Shown in pieces: positions 26,334 to 35,641 of a stretch of 64,000 nt of DNA (its first letter is position 1; the number at the start of each line of letters is the position of its first letter). The translations under genes and the position numbers were made by a program. The notes below the pieces were generated by a model. It saw only the letters and a list, made by a program, of their open reading frames with translations, ran no database searches and was not told where the DNA came from. This DNA is from Chloroflexota bacterium (GTDB lineage: Bacteria; Chloroflexota; UBA11872): positions 310,001 to 374,000 of the forward strand of contig JAJDZU010000024.1 in assembly GCA_022824495.1 (NCBI GenBank), given 5' to 3'.

Positions 26334-27446
26334 TCAGGCCAGCCGGATCAACTCCGTTGTGACCTGCGTGATCGCCTGCAGCTGGTCGTGCGGCATGTAC
26401 TCGCGCACCGAGTGCACGTCGATATAGCCCATGCCCAGGCACACCGACCTGATGCCCTTCTCATTGAACTCATGGGCGTCGCTGCCGCCGCCCGTGCTCA
26501 CGTGTTGCGGCTCAATCCCGGCGGCCGCAATCGCGGCGTCCGCCAGTTTCACCGCCGGATCCCCGTCGTCCAGTTCGTAGGCCGTATAGAACGTGTGCGT
26601 CTCGATATCCACTTCGCCGCCAAAGTCGGAGGCCGCCTGCTCCGCCGCGCCCACGATGTCCGCCACCTGCGCCTCCAGCCGTTCCTCCGAAAGGCTGCGG
26701 GTCTCCACCGTCACCTCGGCCTCCGGCGCCACGATGTTGTAGGCCTCACCGCCGGAGATGATCCCCACGTTGGCCGTCGTGATCTCGTCCACCCGTCCCA
26801 GCGGCATCCGGTCGATCGCCCGCGCCGCCATGCCGATCGCGCTCACCCCAAGCTCCGGCTCCACCCCCGCATGCGCCGCCTTGCCCCGGAACGTGAAGTT
26901 GAAGCGTCGCTGACCCGGCGCCCGCATCACCACGTTGCCCACCGGCCCGCCCGCGTCCAACACGTAGCAGCGGCGTCCAACCACGTCATTGGCGTCAAAC
27001 GCCTTCGAGCCGATGTGCCCCACGTCTTCCCCGGTCGTAAACAGCAGTTCAACCGGCCCGTGCGGCTCCCCCGACTCGTGGTAGGCCCGCACCGCTTCCA
27101 TGATGGCGGCCACCCCCGCCTTGTCGTCCGCCCCCAACACCGACGAGCCGTCCGAATACACCCCGTCGTCCTTCACCACCGGCGTCATCTCCGGCGTCGG
27201 CCGCACCGTGTCCATGTGCGCGTTCAGAATGATCGGCTCGCCGTCTCTCCCCCGCGCCGGCCACTCCCCAATCAGGTTCCCATGCGGATCGGATCGCCAC
27301 GCAATCCCCAACCCCTCCATCCGCGGCTTGATCACCGCCACCACCCGCTCCTCGTCGCCGTAATAGCTGTCCACGCTCAGCAAGGCGACAAACGTGTCCA
27401 GCAAGCGGTCAAAGTCAATCTCAATCGGACGGGCGGTTGTGGTCAT
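26334..27446 (-). CDS. M20-family metallopeptidase (PepT-like)
   Basis: The 370-residue protein is a two-zinc M20 hydrolase. Metal and catalytic residues are in NAHMDTV (His and Asp), LGADDKAG (bridging Asp), TTGEDVGHIG (catalytic Glu) and VHSVREYM near the end. The central RGKAAHAGVEPELGVSA segment is the dimerisation domain with its conserved His. Related enzymes include peptidase T, carboxypeptidase G2 and acylase-type deacylases, so the substrate remains open. The ATG at 27446 was chosen; the longer frame to 27557 adds residues unlike the family. There is no signal peptide. Confidence 0.88.
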   Translation of the reverse strand: MTTTARPIEIDFDRLLDTFVALLSVDSYYGDEERVVAVIKPRMEGLGIAWRSDPHGNLIGEWPARGRDGEPIILNAHMDTVRPTPEMTPVVKDDGVYSDGSSVLGADDKAGVAAIMEAVRAYHESGEPHGPVELLFTTGEDVGHIGSKAFDANDVVGRRCYVLDAGGPVGNVVMRAPGQRRFNFTFRGKAAHAGVEPELGVSAIGMAARAIDRMPLGRVDEITTANVGIISGGEAYNIVAPEAEVTVETRSLSEERLEAQVADIVGAAEQAASDFGGEVDIETHTFYTAYELDDGDPAVKLADAAIAAAGIEPQHVSTGGGSDAHEFNEKGIRSVCLGMGYIDVHSVREYMPHDQLQAITQVTTELIRLA

Positions 27447-27883
27447 GGGTCGGTTTGCCTCTGGGAATCCGAGTTGGGCGCATTGTGGCGCATGTTGGGA
27501 AGCTCTGATTAACTCCGGCCCGTCACCCACGTCCTGGCCCACCTCGGACAAGCGCAAGGGAAAAGCCGTCCTCGACCCATTAAATTCAACGAGCGGCCCA
27601 CCTAATGGACCGCTCGTTTTTCGTAGCGTTTTCGGGCGCGGCTAAAACCGTACCCGGGTGTCACGCGACGTTACCGGGCGCTCACCTCACATACGGCAGC
27701 GCTCGAAAAGCCACGATTGGCATCACCCATATGTATCACCCCCTCAGCGTTTCGGAATACACGGCCCAACGCCGTTGTCCGGTATGCGTCCATTATGCAC
27801 CAGCCAGGCGGTGGCGCAATCGCGGGAATCCGGGAGGCCGCGACCGATGGCCGACGCACCCGGTCCGTTCGTAACTGCCGCTG
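27447..27883. other. Intergenic region between two minus-strand genes
   Basis: This 437-base stretch contains a strong hairpin at 27588-27618 and otherwise no convincing gene. Short frames in it are not supported by ribosome sites or protein-like sequence. The promoter of the M20 peptidase gene should lie in its left part. Confidence 0.5.
27588..27621 (+). terminator. Intrinsic terminator-like hairpin
   Basis: AACGAGCGG (27588-27596) pairs with CCGCTCGTT (27610-27618) and is followed by further T residues on the plus strand. Both flanking genes run on the minus strand, where the trailing sequence is TTGAATTT. It may therefore end transcription of the solute-binding protein gene, working less well in that direction. 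Confidence 0.55.
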
Positions 27884-29341
27884 CTACACGCGCGCTCCCA
27901 GTTCCTCCAGCCGCCGTGTCACCCCGTCCAGTGCCTCCTGCGCGCTCAGTCCCTCCAGGATGATCCCGGCATCCACCTCCGCAATAAACGCCCCCCATTC
28001 CGGCCGGCTCAGCCTCACGTACGAGGCGTTGTGCATCAGGTCCACCACCATCTGCGCCTCGTCGTCCCGATACGACGGGAACCGTTGCTGCAGATCCTCC
28101 GCCGAGGTTCGCCACCCCGGCACATTGGCCCCCGCCGCCGCGTGCCGTTCCAGCGCTCGCAGCGCGTCGTAGGCAACCCGTGAATTGGCCCTGCCCGCGC
28201 CCATGCCCAGCATCAGCCATAGAAACGCGGGTGTCCGCCCGTCCCCAAAGTTTGGAAACGGATACAGCACGTTGTTGCTGGGCAGAAAACTGCCGATCAG
28301 GTTCCCGAACCACCGGCCCGACAGCCCAAACACCGTCATGCCAAGCAGCCCGTCATCCAGCAGGTCGTAGGCGTCCACGTTCCGCCGCCGCTGGTCCGGC
28401 GAGATGCCATACCCCGTCGCCAGCTCCTGGAACGTCTCCAGCGTCGCCCGCGCCTCCGCCGACCGCAGCGCGTCAAACGACCCCTGCCCATCCGGCAGCG
28501 CCCCCAGCTTCGACTGCAAGAAAACAAAGCTCGGCGCGTCGTTCCAAAGCTGATCCGGCGCCATCCACAGCGGTTCAACGTCAATCCCTACCCCAACCGT
28601 CGGCCTCGGTCCTTCCACGTTCGGCGTCTGATGCATCGCCGCCGCGCCCCGCACAAAGGCCTCGCCGTCCCAGGCCTCGCGCGGCGGCACGGCGAATCCC
28701 GCCGCCTCCGCCAGGTCCAGGTTCACCACCGTCACCCACGGCGCCACCGCCACCGGCAGCGCGTACTGCACGCCGTCCACCTGGCCCGCCTCCAGGATCC
28801 CCGGCCAGTAATCGTCCGGCTCGAACCTCGCGTCGCTCGTTAGGTGATCGTCCAGCGGTTCCAGCAGCGCGTTGGACACCAGGTTTTCCAGATCCCAGCC
28901 CTCCAGCACCACCAGGTCCGCCCGCGCCGCGCCCGACCCGTCGTCCAGGAACTCCGTGTAGTTCCAGCGGTATCCGAGAATCGATTGCAGCGGAACGTCC
29001 GAATATCGGTATCGGTTCTGAGTTTCGGCGCGCACGCCCGACCGTGCCGAGATCAGAATCTGCTCCACTCCCACGTTCGACCCGCCAAACGTCGGCAGCG
29101 CCACCGAGATCGGGTGCTCCGCCCCCGCCGGTGGCAACCCGCCCTCCCCGCTCGGCGCTCGCTCTGACACCGCAATCGACGCCGCCGTCACCGTCCGCCG
29201 ATCACTCGGCAAAACCGGCGGCTCAATCGTCACCGTCTCCGGCTCCCCGCACGCCGCCGCCACCATCCCAACTCCCGCCGCCAGCGACACACCCAGCACC
29301 CGGCGCCGCGTTAAGTTGCTCTCGTCCCTTCCCCCTCTCAC
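27884..29341 (-). CDS. Tat-exported lipoprotein, extracellular solute-binding protein (family 1 type)
   Basis: The 485-residue precursor starts with the twin-arginine motif TRRRVLG, a hydrophobic helix and a lipobox ending VAAAC (Cys31). The body resembles sugar-type ABC solute-binding proteins, with PISVALPTFGGSN, a YWPGILEAGQVDGVQYALPVA hinge-strand region and VNLDLAEAAGF. It should fold before export and be anchored outside by lipid. No ABC permease or ATPase gene is adjacent, so it is an orphan binding protein. The neighbouring zincin gene follows on the same strand upstream, 39 bases away, which suggests co-transcription. The ligand is unknown. Confidence 0.75.
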   Translation of the reverse strand: MRGGRDESNLTRRRVLGVSLAAGVGMVAAACGEPETVTIEPPVLPSDRRTVTAASIAVSERAPSGEGGLPPAGAEHPISVALPTFGGSNVGVEQILISARSGVRAETQNRYRYSDVPLQSILGYRWNYTEFLDDGSGAARADLVVLEGWDLENLVSNALLEPLDDHLTSDARFEPDDYWPGILEAGQVDGVQYALPVAVAPWVTVVNLDLAEAAGFAVPPREAWDGEAFVRGAAAMHQTPNVEGPRPTVGVGIDVEPLWMAPDQLWNDAPSFVFLQSKLGALPDGQGSFDALRSAEARATLETFQELATGYGISPDQRRRNVDAYDLLDDGLLGMTVFGLSGRWFGNLIGSFLPSNNVLYPFPNFGDGRTPAFLWLMLGMGAGRANSRVAYDALRALERHAAAGANVPGWRTSAEDLQQRFPSYRDDEAQMVVDLMHNASYVRLSRPEWGAFIAEVDAGIILEGLSAQEALDGVTRRLEELGARV

Positions 29342-29380
29342 ATCTCTCGCCTATAACCTCTCCCCGTCCTCATTTCGCTC

Positions 29381-30547
29381 CTATTCCCTCTCCCCTCGCT
29401 CCTCGACTCTCGCAATCCACATCTCCGCATCCCGAGTCTCTTCCAACGTCGGCAGCAGCTCCGGTCCCTTCCACACACCATTGATAAACCCAAGTCCTCG
29501 CGCCTCCACCACCGTCTCAACAAACGCCTCACCAATCTTGTACTGCTCCAGCTTCAAATCCAGTCCCAGCAACCGGTTCAGCACCCGCGAAGAAGCCCCG
29601 CGCGCCTCCTCCCGCGCCTTCATCCGCCGTTCCAGCACCTCATATCCCGGAATCACCTCGCGACCCGTCGCCCGCATCACGTGATTGCTATACCCCTCCA
29701 TCACCGTCATCAGCGCCTGGATGCGTCCCAACGATTCGGCTTGCGCATCCGTCAGCGCCAGCCGCATCAGCCCCGTGCCTGCCGGATCGTCCCGGTCGAA
29801 CCGCCGCCACATATCCCGCAGCCGCTGCCCCAGGCGTTCCCCCGACTCCAGCGCTCGGATCGCTTCCGCCAGGTATTCCTGGATCAGCCCCGCCGTATAC
29901 CCCCGCAACCACGGCGGATCGCCGACCCGGAACTGGTATGCGTGCGTCGACTCATGCAACGCCACCCAGAGCCGCAGCGCCTCCAGGTCTACCCCCGCCT
30001 TTGCCGCCACCCGCGCCAAATTCGGTTCCACGAAATAGATACCCGCCGAACTCGCCTCCGCGTCCAATATCGGAATGTCGTACTGACCCAGCACCCGCCG
30101 TCCCAGGTACCCCAACAGCAGCGCAATCTGCCCCGTCACCGTAAACCGCGTCCCGTGCGCCGCCACCCGACCCAGCGCCCCGGAACCCGTGCGTGTGTGT
30201 TGGTACGCCACAGCCAATGGCGCCAGCAGCCGCTCAAAGTTGACCAGGTTCGCATCGATCCAATCCGCCCGACCCAGCACCCGAATCTCGTCCGACCCCA
30301 GCTCCAGCGGCAACCCTGTGTGCTCCGAGACCGCCTCGAAACTCCGCCGAACAATCGCGTCGTAATGCGCCGTCAGTTCCGGATCCGGCCGCCACGCCTC
30401 CGGCTCACCCGCCAGTCGACGCGCCGTCCGACCCGCCAACCCCCAATCAACCAGCCCTTCCGGCACTGGCCGCCGAACCACCGCCGCACCCCCAACCGCC
30501 GCCAAAGTAGCCATCCCAAGCCACAGCACAACACGGCGCGCAGACAT
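29381..30547 (-). CDS. Zinc-dependent metalloprotease, DUF2342/F420-associated zincin family
   Basis: The 388-residue protein has an N-terminal membrane helix (residues 5-22, perhaps a signal anchor) and then a zincin domain. WVALHESTHAYQF holds HExxH. The downstream LMTVMEGYSNHVM segment supplies the Glu and His that complete the site, and LNRLLGLDLKLEQYKIGEAFV is a family landmark. GQYDIPIL is also typical. Such proteins are annotated as coenzyme-F420-biosynthesis-associated or as putative hydrolases, although no proteolytic substrate is known. It directly precedes the orphan solute-binding lipoprotein in the same direction. Confidence 0.82.
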   Translation of the reverse strand: MSARRVVLWLGMATLAAVGGAAVVRRPVPEGLVDWGLAGRTARRLAGEPEAWRPDPELTAHYDAIVRRSFEAVSEHTGLPLELGSDEIRVLGRADWIDANLVNFERLLAPLAVAYQHTRTGSGALGRVAAHGTRFTVTGQIALLLGYLGRRVLGQYDIPILDAEASSAGIYFVEPNLARVAAKAGVDLEALRLWVALHESTHAYQFRVGDPPWLRGYTAGLIQEYLAEAIRALESGERLGQRLRDMWRRFDRDDPAGTGLMRLALTDAQAESLGRIQALMTVMEGYSNHVMRATGREVIPGYEVLERRMKAREEARGASSRVLNRLLGLDLKLEQYKIGEAFVETVVEARGLGFINGVWKGPELLPTLEETRDAEMWIARVEERGERE

Positions 30548-30746
30548 ACAAGGAACTCTCGGCAGACGGGATTACTCATGGTAAGCCCAATCCGTCAGGG
30601 ATGAGCCGGGTGGAGGGGCGGCATCTTTGACCCGACCGTCAGACCTGCCCCCAGTGGCCCCCACAACGCAGAAGCCCTACCGTGGCTGCCATGACTCGAC
30701 CGATCAACACGTGGCCCTCGTCCCTGCGCCCTGGCGGCTGTCCGGC

Positions 30747-31850
30747 GTGAGCGACCTGAAGAGCGCCGACGTCGCCGTCGTCGGCGGCGGCATCATCGGC
30801 TGCGCCATCGCCCTCGCCGCCCGCCGCGCCGGCCTCTCCGTCGCCCTCCTCGAGCGCGGACGCATCTGCGGCGAAGCCTCATCCGCCGCCGGCGGCCTCA
30901 TCTGCGCCCAATACGACGCCGACCACGACACCCCCCTCTTCCGCCTGCGCGTGGCCGGCCGCGACGCCTTCCCCGAATTCGCCCAACTTCTCCAAGAACT
31001 CACCGGCCTTGATGTCGGCTACTCCGCCGGACCCACCATCGGCCTCGCCCGCACCCACCAGCAGCGCCAGGACCTCATCCACCGCGTCGCCTGGCAACGC
31101 CAAGCCGGACTCCAGGCCGACTTCCTCGAACCCGACCAAGCCCGCCGCCGCGAACCCCTGCTTCCCCCCGACCTCACCGGCGCCGCCCTCTACCCCGATG
31201 GCCAGGTCAACACCCAGCGTTGGCCCCCCATCGTCCATCGCGCCTTGCGCGCCGCCGGCGTCCACGTCCATGAGGGAACCGACGTCACCGCCGTCTCGGA
31301 CGGCCCCAACCCCACCGTCCAGACCGTCCGCGGAACCATCAGCGCCCAGCACATCGTCATAGCCGCCGGCGCCTGGATACGCCATCTCCTGCCCTGGGTC
31401 CCCGTCGTCCCGTCCCGCGGCCACATGCTCGCCTTCCAGGCCCCCAACCTGGACCTCCGCCACATCCTCCATGTCCCCGGCGGCAGCCTCGCCCAGAGGT
31501 CCGACGGACGCGTGGTGTTTGGCGCCACCAAGGAACGCGCCGGCTTTGATCGACGCCTCCGCGCCGGCGCCGTCCAGGAAATGCTCAACCGCGCCCTCGC
31601 CACCCTGCCGGATCTAAAGGACTGCCCTCTCGATGCCATTTGGACCGGCTTCCGCCCCGAACCCGAAGACGGTCTCCCCCTCATCGGCCATGACCCTCGC
31701 AGCGGCTGCTACCTCGCCACCGGCCACCACACCCACGGCGTCACCATGAGCTGGCACACCGCCCAAATCATCGCCCGCCTCCTCACCAGCCAGGACCCCG
31801 CCTACCCCCTCCACCCATTCACCCCCCACCGACTCACCACCAACGCCTGA
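30747..31850 (+). CDS. FAD-dependent amine oxidase, glycine oxidase (ThiO)-like
   Basis: The protein opens with a classic dinucleotide-binding motif VAVVGGGIIGCAIALAARRAG and ends with a second FAD strand (GCYLATGHHTHGVTMSWHTA). The DAO-family core includes VPSRGHMLAF and IWTGFRPEPEDGLPLIG. ThiO makes iminoglycine for the thiazole of thiamine, but no other thi gene or TPP riboswitch is nearby, so the family is surer than the substrate. GTG at 30747 gives 367 residues, the normal length; the frame is open for 40 codons upstream. Codons end mostly in C. Confidence 0.8.
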   Translation: MSDLKSADVAVVGGGIIGCAIALAARRAGLSVALLERGRICGEASSAAGGLICAQYDADHDTPLFRLRVAGRDAFPEFAQLLQELTGLDVGYSAGPTIGLARTHQQRQDLIHRVAWQRQAGLQADFLEPDQARRREPLLPPDLTGAALYPDGQVNTQRWPPIVHRALRAAGVHVHEGTDVTAVSDGPNPTVQTVRGTISAQHIVIAAGAWIRHLLPWVPVVPSRGHMLAFQAPNLDLRHILHVPGGSLAQRSDGRVVFGATKERAGFDRRLRAGAVQEMLNRALATLPDLKDCPLDAIWTGFRPEPEDGLPLIGHDPRSGCYLATGHHTHGVTMSWHTAQIIARLLTSQDPAYPLHPFTPHRLTTNA

Positions 31851-32220
31851 ATCACCCGCCCCCACTGGCAGTCCGTGATCCTCCGAGGGAGCCCGCCGTC
31901 CTCTTGTCCGGTCCTACCGGCGGTCCCCCGGGAGCCTGCCCGGAGCCTCTCGAAAGGAATCTCGCCGCATCGACTCCCACCGCCTCTCGCCTCTCACTCA
32001 CTTCTCTCCTCTGCCACTCTTCATCTCCCCCAACCCCGGTCCATAGCAACCCCGCGCGGCGTCAAGAGTCCATTTGGGAAGGCTCGCATTACGCGCAAGT
32101 CCCCACTTCGCCTCCCATCTCTCCGCGACAAACCACACACCAAGGTGGCCCCAAACACCCCTCCCCGGCGTAGAATCCGCAAGGGTCGCCTCTACCACCT
32201 CAAAGCTCGGGGGAAGCCGG
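31851..32220. other. Intergenic region with REP-like sequence
   Basis: This 370-base gap has no credible gene. Around 31925-31965 it carries GGGAGCCTGCCCGGAGCCTC followed by TCGAAAGGA. Translated in various frames this gives the EPARSLSKG-like peptide typical of interspersed repeats that annotators mistake for small genes. TAGAAT at 32171-32176 may be the -10 of the MATE gene. Confidence 0.45.
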
Positions 32221-33585
32221 TTGCCGTCCGCGCGTCCGGTCACGCCGTCCCCCGCCGCGGGTCCGCCCCAACTGACCCTCCGTCAGATTCGCCGCCGCCT
32301 CTTCACGCTCGGCTGGCCCGCCATGCTCGAGAACCTGATGCAGAGCGCGCTGTTCATGATCAACACCGCGCTCGCCGGCCGCCTGGGCGCCGAGGCCCTG
32401 GCCGCCGCCGGCATCTCCAACTTCCTGATGTTCTTCACCTTCTCGCTGTTCTTCGGCATGAGCATCGGCGCCCTCGCCCTCGTCGCCCGCTCCTACGGCG
32501 CCCGCGATTTGACCGCCGCCCACGCCGCCGGCCGCCAGGGCATGCTCACCGCCGTCGCCGCCTCCTTCATCTCCGTCTTCGTCCTGGTCTTCCTGGCCGA
32601 CCCAATTCTGCGCCTCGTCGGCGGCTCCGACGACCTCGTCGCGATGGCCGCTCCATACCTGGCTATCAGCGCCATCAGCGCCCCGCTGCAGACCATTGTG
32701 GTCATGGTCGGCGCGGTCCAGCGCGGCGTCGGCGACACCCGCACCCCCATGCTCGGCTCGGTGCTGATGGCCGCCGTCGACCTAGCAATCGGCCTTCTCC
32801 TGGTGAACGGCGGCTACGGCCTGTTGGGCATCGCCGTAGCCATGGGCGTCGCGCGCCTGGCCACGGCCGTTTTCATGCTCGCCACCATCTACCGCTCACC
32901 GCACCGCGCCGGAGCAATCGGTTCCTATCGCCCCGACTGGATCATGCAGCGCCGCTTGATGAAGGTCTCCGGCCCCGCCGTCGGCGAGATGTTCATCTCC
33001 GTCGGCGGCATCATGGCCTTCAGCATCATCGGTCTGCAGTTGGGCACCGTTTCCTTCGCGGCCCAGAACGTCGTCGGTCCCATAATTTCGCTGGCCTACA
33101 TGCCGTCCCTGGGCCTCGGCATCGCCGCCTCAACGGCGGTCGGCCAGAGCCTCGGCGCCCGCGATCCGGAGCTGGCCCACCGCTACGGCCGCGAGGCCGC
33201 CATCGGCGCCACCCTGGTGTCCACCGCCGTCGGCGTGTTCATGTTCCTGTTTCCGCGCGCCCTGCTATCCACCTTCACCACCGACCCCGCCGTGCTCGAC
33301 GCCGCTGAGCTCCCCGTACGCACCGTCGCCCTTTTCATGCCGCTCGTTGGTATCGCCACCACCATGCTGGGCGCCCTTCGCGGCGCCGGGGACACCCGCG
33401 CCATGCTCCTGATCTCCCTGCTGGCCCTCTGGATCATCCGCGTGCCCCTGGCCCTGGGCCTGGGTATCGTCCTCGGCTTCGGCCTGACCGGCATGTGGAT
33501 CGGCGCCGGCGTCAACTACGTCACCATCGCCATCGCCTCCCTCGTCCGCTTCGCGTCCGGCCGCTGGAAGACTATTCGCCTATGA
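32221..33585 (+). CDS. MATE-family efflux transporter
   Basis: From the TTG at 32221, which follows GGGGGAAG by about five bases, the product is 454 residues with twelve hydrophobic segments in two homologous halves. LGWPAMLENLMQSALFMIN, MVGAVQRGVGDTRTPM and its second-half counterpart MLGALRGAGDTRAML are standard MATE signatures. It should export organic cations or metabolites by ion antiport. The upstream portion of the frame is not protein-like. The stop codon overlaps the comB ATG (ATGA), indicating coupling. Confidence 0.9.
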   Translation: MPSARPVTPSPAAGPPQLTLRQIRRRLFTLGWPAMLENLMQSALFMINTALAGRLGAEALAAAGISNFLMFFTFSLFFGMSIGALALVARSYGARDLTAAHAAGRQGMLTAVAASFISVFVLVFLADPILRLVGGSDDLVAMAAPYLAISAISAPLQTIVVMVGAVQRGVGDTRTPMLGSVLMAAVDLAIGLLLVNGGYGLLGIAVAMGVARLATAVFMLATIYRSPHRAGAIGSYRPDWIMQRRLMKVSGPAVGEMFISVGGIMAFSIIGLQLGTVSFAAQNVVGPIISLAYMPSLGLGIAASTAVGQSLGARDPELAHRYGREAAIGATLVSTAVGVFMFLFPRALLSTFTTDPAVLDAAELPVRTVALFMPLVGIATTMLGALRGAGDTRAMLLISLLALWIIRVPLALGLGIVLGFGLTGMWIGAGVNYVTIAIASLVRFASGRWKTIRL

Positions 33586-34310
33586 GCCAGGTTCGCGTCG
33601 AGCTTCTGCCGGGAACCCTCGAACCCGCCCCGCGGGGCGTCTGCGCCGTCGTCGATGTCATCCGCGCCACCACCACCCTCGTCGCCATGGCCGAGGCCGG
33701 CGACCCCGAAGTCTGGATCGCCGGAGACGTGGCAACAGCCCGCCAGGCCGCAAGCCAACTCGGCCCCGAGACCCTCCTCTGCGGCGAACGCGGCGGCCTC
33801 CCGCCCTCGGGCTTCGACCACGGCAACTCCCCCCGCGAGTTCCAGGAGATCGACCTGACCGACCGCCGTGCCGTCCTCTCCACCACCAACGGCGCCTACG
33901 CCATCGAACGCTGGGGCCACTCCCGCCGCACCGTTATCGCGGCTCTCCGCAACGCCGGCGCCGTCGCCGAATGCCTGCTCGGCGACCCCGACGTCCCAAC
34001 CATCACCATCGCCTGCGCCGGCCGCTCGGGCGCCCTGGCCCTCGACGACCTCTACACCGCCGGCGTCATCGTCCAGCGGCTGCTGGAGAAATCGCCGGAC
34101 ATCATTCTGGACGAATCCGCCCTCACCGCCGTCCACGTGGCTGGCGCCTACCCGTCCGCCCAGGAAGCCCTCGCCGCCTCCCACAGCGGTCAGGCGCTGA
34201 AGCCCGTCGGCCTCTGGGAGGACGTGACCTACTGCGCCCAGGTCGACCGCTCGGATGTAGTCCCGGAAGTCGGCGACCGCGGCCGCGTCCAGGTCTGGCG
34301 TGGTGCCTAG
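33582..34310 (+). CDS. comB: 2-phosphosulfolactate phosphatase family protein (ComB)
   Basis: The 242-residue protein matches ComB: CAVVDVIRATTTLVAMAEAG at the N-terminus, then LLCGERGGLPPSGFDHGNSP, the TTNGAYAIE loop, TIACAGRSGALALDDLYTAG and DVTYCAQVDRSDVVPEV at the end. In methanogens ComB dephosphorylates phosphosulfolactate for coenzyme M; in bacteria it is widespread and usually tied to sulfolactate formation or of unknown role. No comA or comC is present here. It is translationally coupled to the MATE exporter. Its stop shares CTAG with the convergent FAD oxidoreductase. Confidence 0.87.
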   Translation: MSQVRVELLPGTLEPAPRGVCAVVDVIRATTTLVAMAEAGDPEVWIAGDVATARQAASQLGPETLLCGERGGLPPSGFDHGNSPREFQEIDLTDRRAVLSTTNGAYAIERWGHSRRTVIAALRNAGAVAECLLGDPDVPTITIACAGRSGALALDDLYTAGVIVQRLLEKSPDIILDESALTAVHVAGAYPSAQEALAASHSGQALKPVGLWEDVTYCAQVDRSDVVPEVGDRGRVQVWRGA

Positions 34311-35641
34311 GTGTCCGCGCTCCGCCGCACAACCAGCTTCGGCGCATCCGCTTCAAGCTGCGCCGCGCACTCCTTCGCAATCCGCACGTTGTAATTCGTC
34401 CCCCGATCCTCCGGGTAGATCTGCGCCGTGTTGCAGATGTAGAACCCGGGAATGGGCGACGCATACGGCGGCTTCCGCCGTTGATACCCGGCCTCGATCA
34501 CCGGCTGCGCCACCGGATCCCGCGACACCCACGCCTCCTCGATGTGCTCTCGCCGAAACGTCGGGAACACCTTGGCGATCGGATCCACGAACCGCTCGAT
34601 CAGCACATCGTCATCCAGCTGGAAGAACTCATGCTCCGGCGGCAGGTAGTTGCTCACATACAGCAACCGCTTTCCCCCATACCGCTCCCGGTCCACGTAA
34701 TTCGTGTGCTCGATCAACCCCGCGAACGGCAGATCCCGATCCCCGATGTTCGTCCAGTAGTAACGCGACAACTGCTCCCGAATCTGGATCAGCGCCACGC
34801 ACGCCCCCACATACGCCGTAGCCGCCAGCGACTCCGTGAACCCGCGCCGCGATGCCGGCAGCAACCGGCGAATGATCGGCAACCCCACCGTCGCCACCAC
34901 CGCGTCGGCCTCCAATGGCTCGTCGTTCACCCGCAGCGCCGGCGCGCCCGGCTCCCCGATCGTGATCTCCTGCACCGGCGACGCCAGCCGCAATTCGGCC
35001 CCGCGCTCCCGTACCGAGTCCGCCAGCGCGTCCACGATCACCCGGAAACTGCCCCGGAAATACCCCAGCCGCTCACGCCGCTTGTCCGGCGTGCGCGTGC
35101 GCGCCCGCGCCATCAGCCGCGCCCACATCCACGCCATCGACACCGATTCCCAGTGCCCCGCGAACTTGGCCCGCAGCATTGACGCAAAAATCGCCTCGAA
35201 CGCTTCCCGGCCGACGTATCCCGGCAGCACTTCGGCCGCCGTCCGGTCTTCAAATGGGTGGTAGTCCGTCCTCCGCTGTAGCAGCAGCGACCCTAAGCCC
35301 AGCCGCAGCCGCGCCCACGGGCTCAGCGCCCCAAACCGCAGCAGATCCAGCGGCGAGGTAAACGGGTAGAGCCGCCCACCCAGGAAGTAGCCCATCTCCG
35401 GCTCCGGCCACTCCAGCCGGTCGCCAACGCCCAATTCCTCGGCCAGGCCGATCATGAAGCTGTCGTGCGTGAACAGGTGGTGATAGAACCGCTCCACCGG
35501 CTCCCCGCCCACCTCAACCGTCGCCAACTCACCCCCAGGCCGCGGCGCCGCCTCCACCAGCGTCACCTCGTGACCAAGCTTCAGCAGCTCATGCGCCAGC
35601 GCCAGCCCGGTAATCCCGGCCCCAACAATGACGACCTTCAC
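34307..35641 (-). CDS. FAD/NAD(P)-dependent oxidoreductase, protoporphyrinogen-oxidase/amine-oxidase-like
   Basis: The 444-residue protein begins MKVVIVGAGITGLALAHELL, a Rossmann FAD motif, followed by an EAAPRPGGE segment. AVVATVGLPIIRRLLP and IYPEDRGTNYNVRIAKE near the C-terminus are typical of the protoporphyrinogen-oxidase/desaturase-like branch. It has no membrane spans. Its ATG overlaps the stop of the Agl23-like gene (4-base overlap), so it belongs to a three-gene membrane glycosylation operon. It may oxidise a sugar nucleotide or polyprenyl-linked intermediate, by analogy with UDP-galactopyranose mutase-like proteins. That role is inference. Confidence 0.8.
   Translation of the reverse strand: MKVVIVGAGITGLALAHELLKLGHEVTLVEAAPRPGGELATVEVGGEPVERFYHHLFTHDSFMIGLAEELGVGDRLEWPEPEMGYFLGGRLYPFTSPLDLLRFGALSPWARLRLGLGSLLLQRRTDYHPFEDRTAAEVLPGYVGREAFEAIFASMLRAKFAGHWESVSMAWMWARLMARARTRTPDKRRERLGYFRGSFRVIVDALADSVRERGAELRLASPVQEITIGEPGAPALRVNDEPLEADAVVATVGLPIIRRLLPASRRGFTESLAATAYVGACVALIQIREQLSRYYWTNIGDRDLPFAGLIEHTNYVDRERYGGKRLLYVSNYLPPEHEFFQLDDDVLIERFVDPIAKVFPTFRREHIEEAWVSRDPVAQPVIEAGYQRRKPPYASPIPGFYICNTAQIYPEDRGTNYNVRIAKECAAQLEADAPKLVVRRSADT

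Noticed and set aside
31875-33308. 477-residue plus frame over the MATE gene
   Set aside because: The product is Arg/Pro/His-rich and out of frame with the twelve-helix MATE protein.
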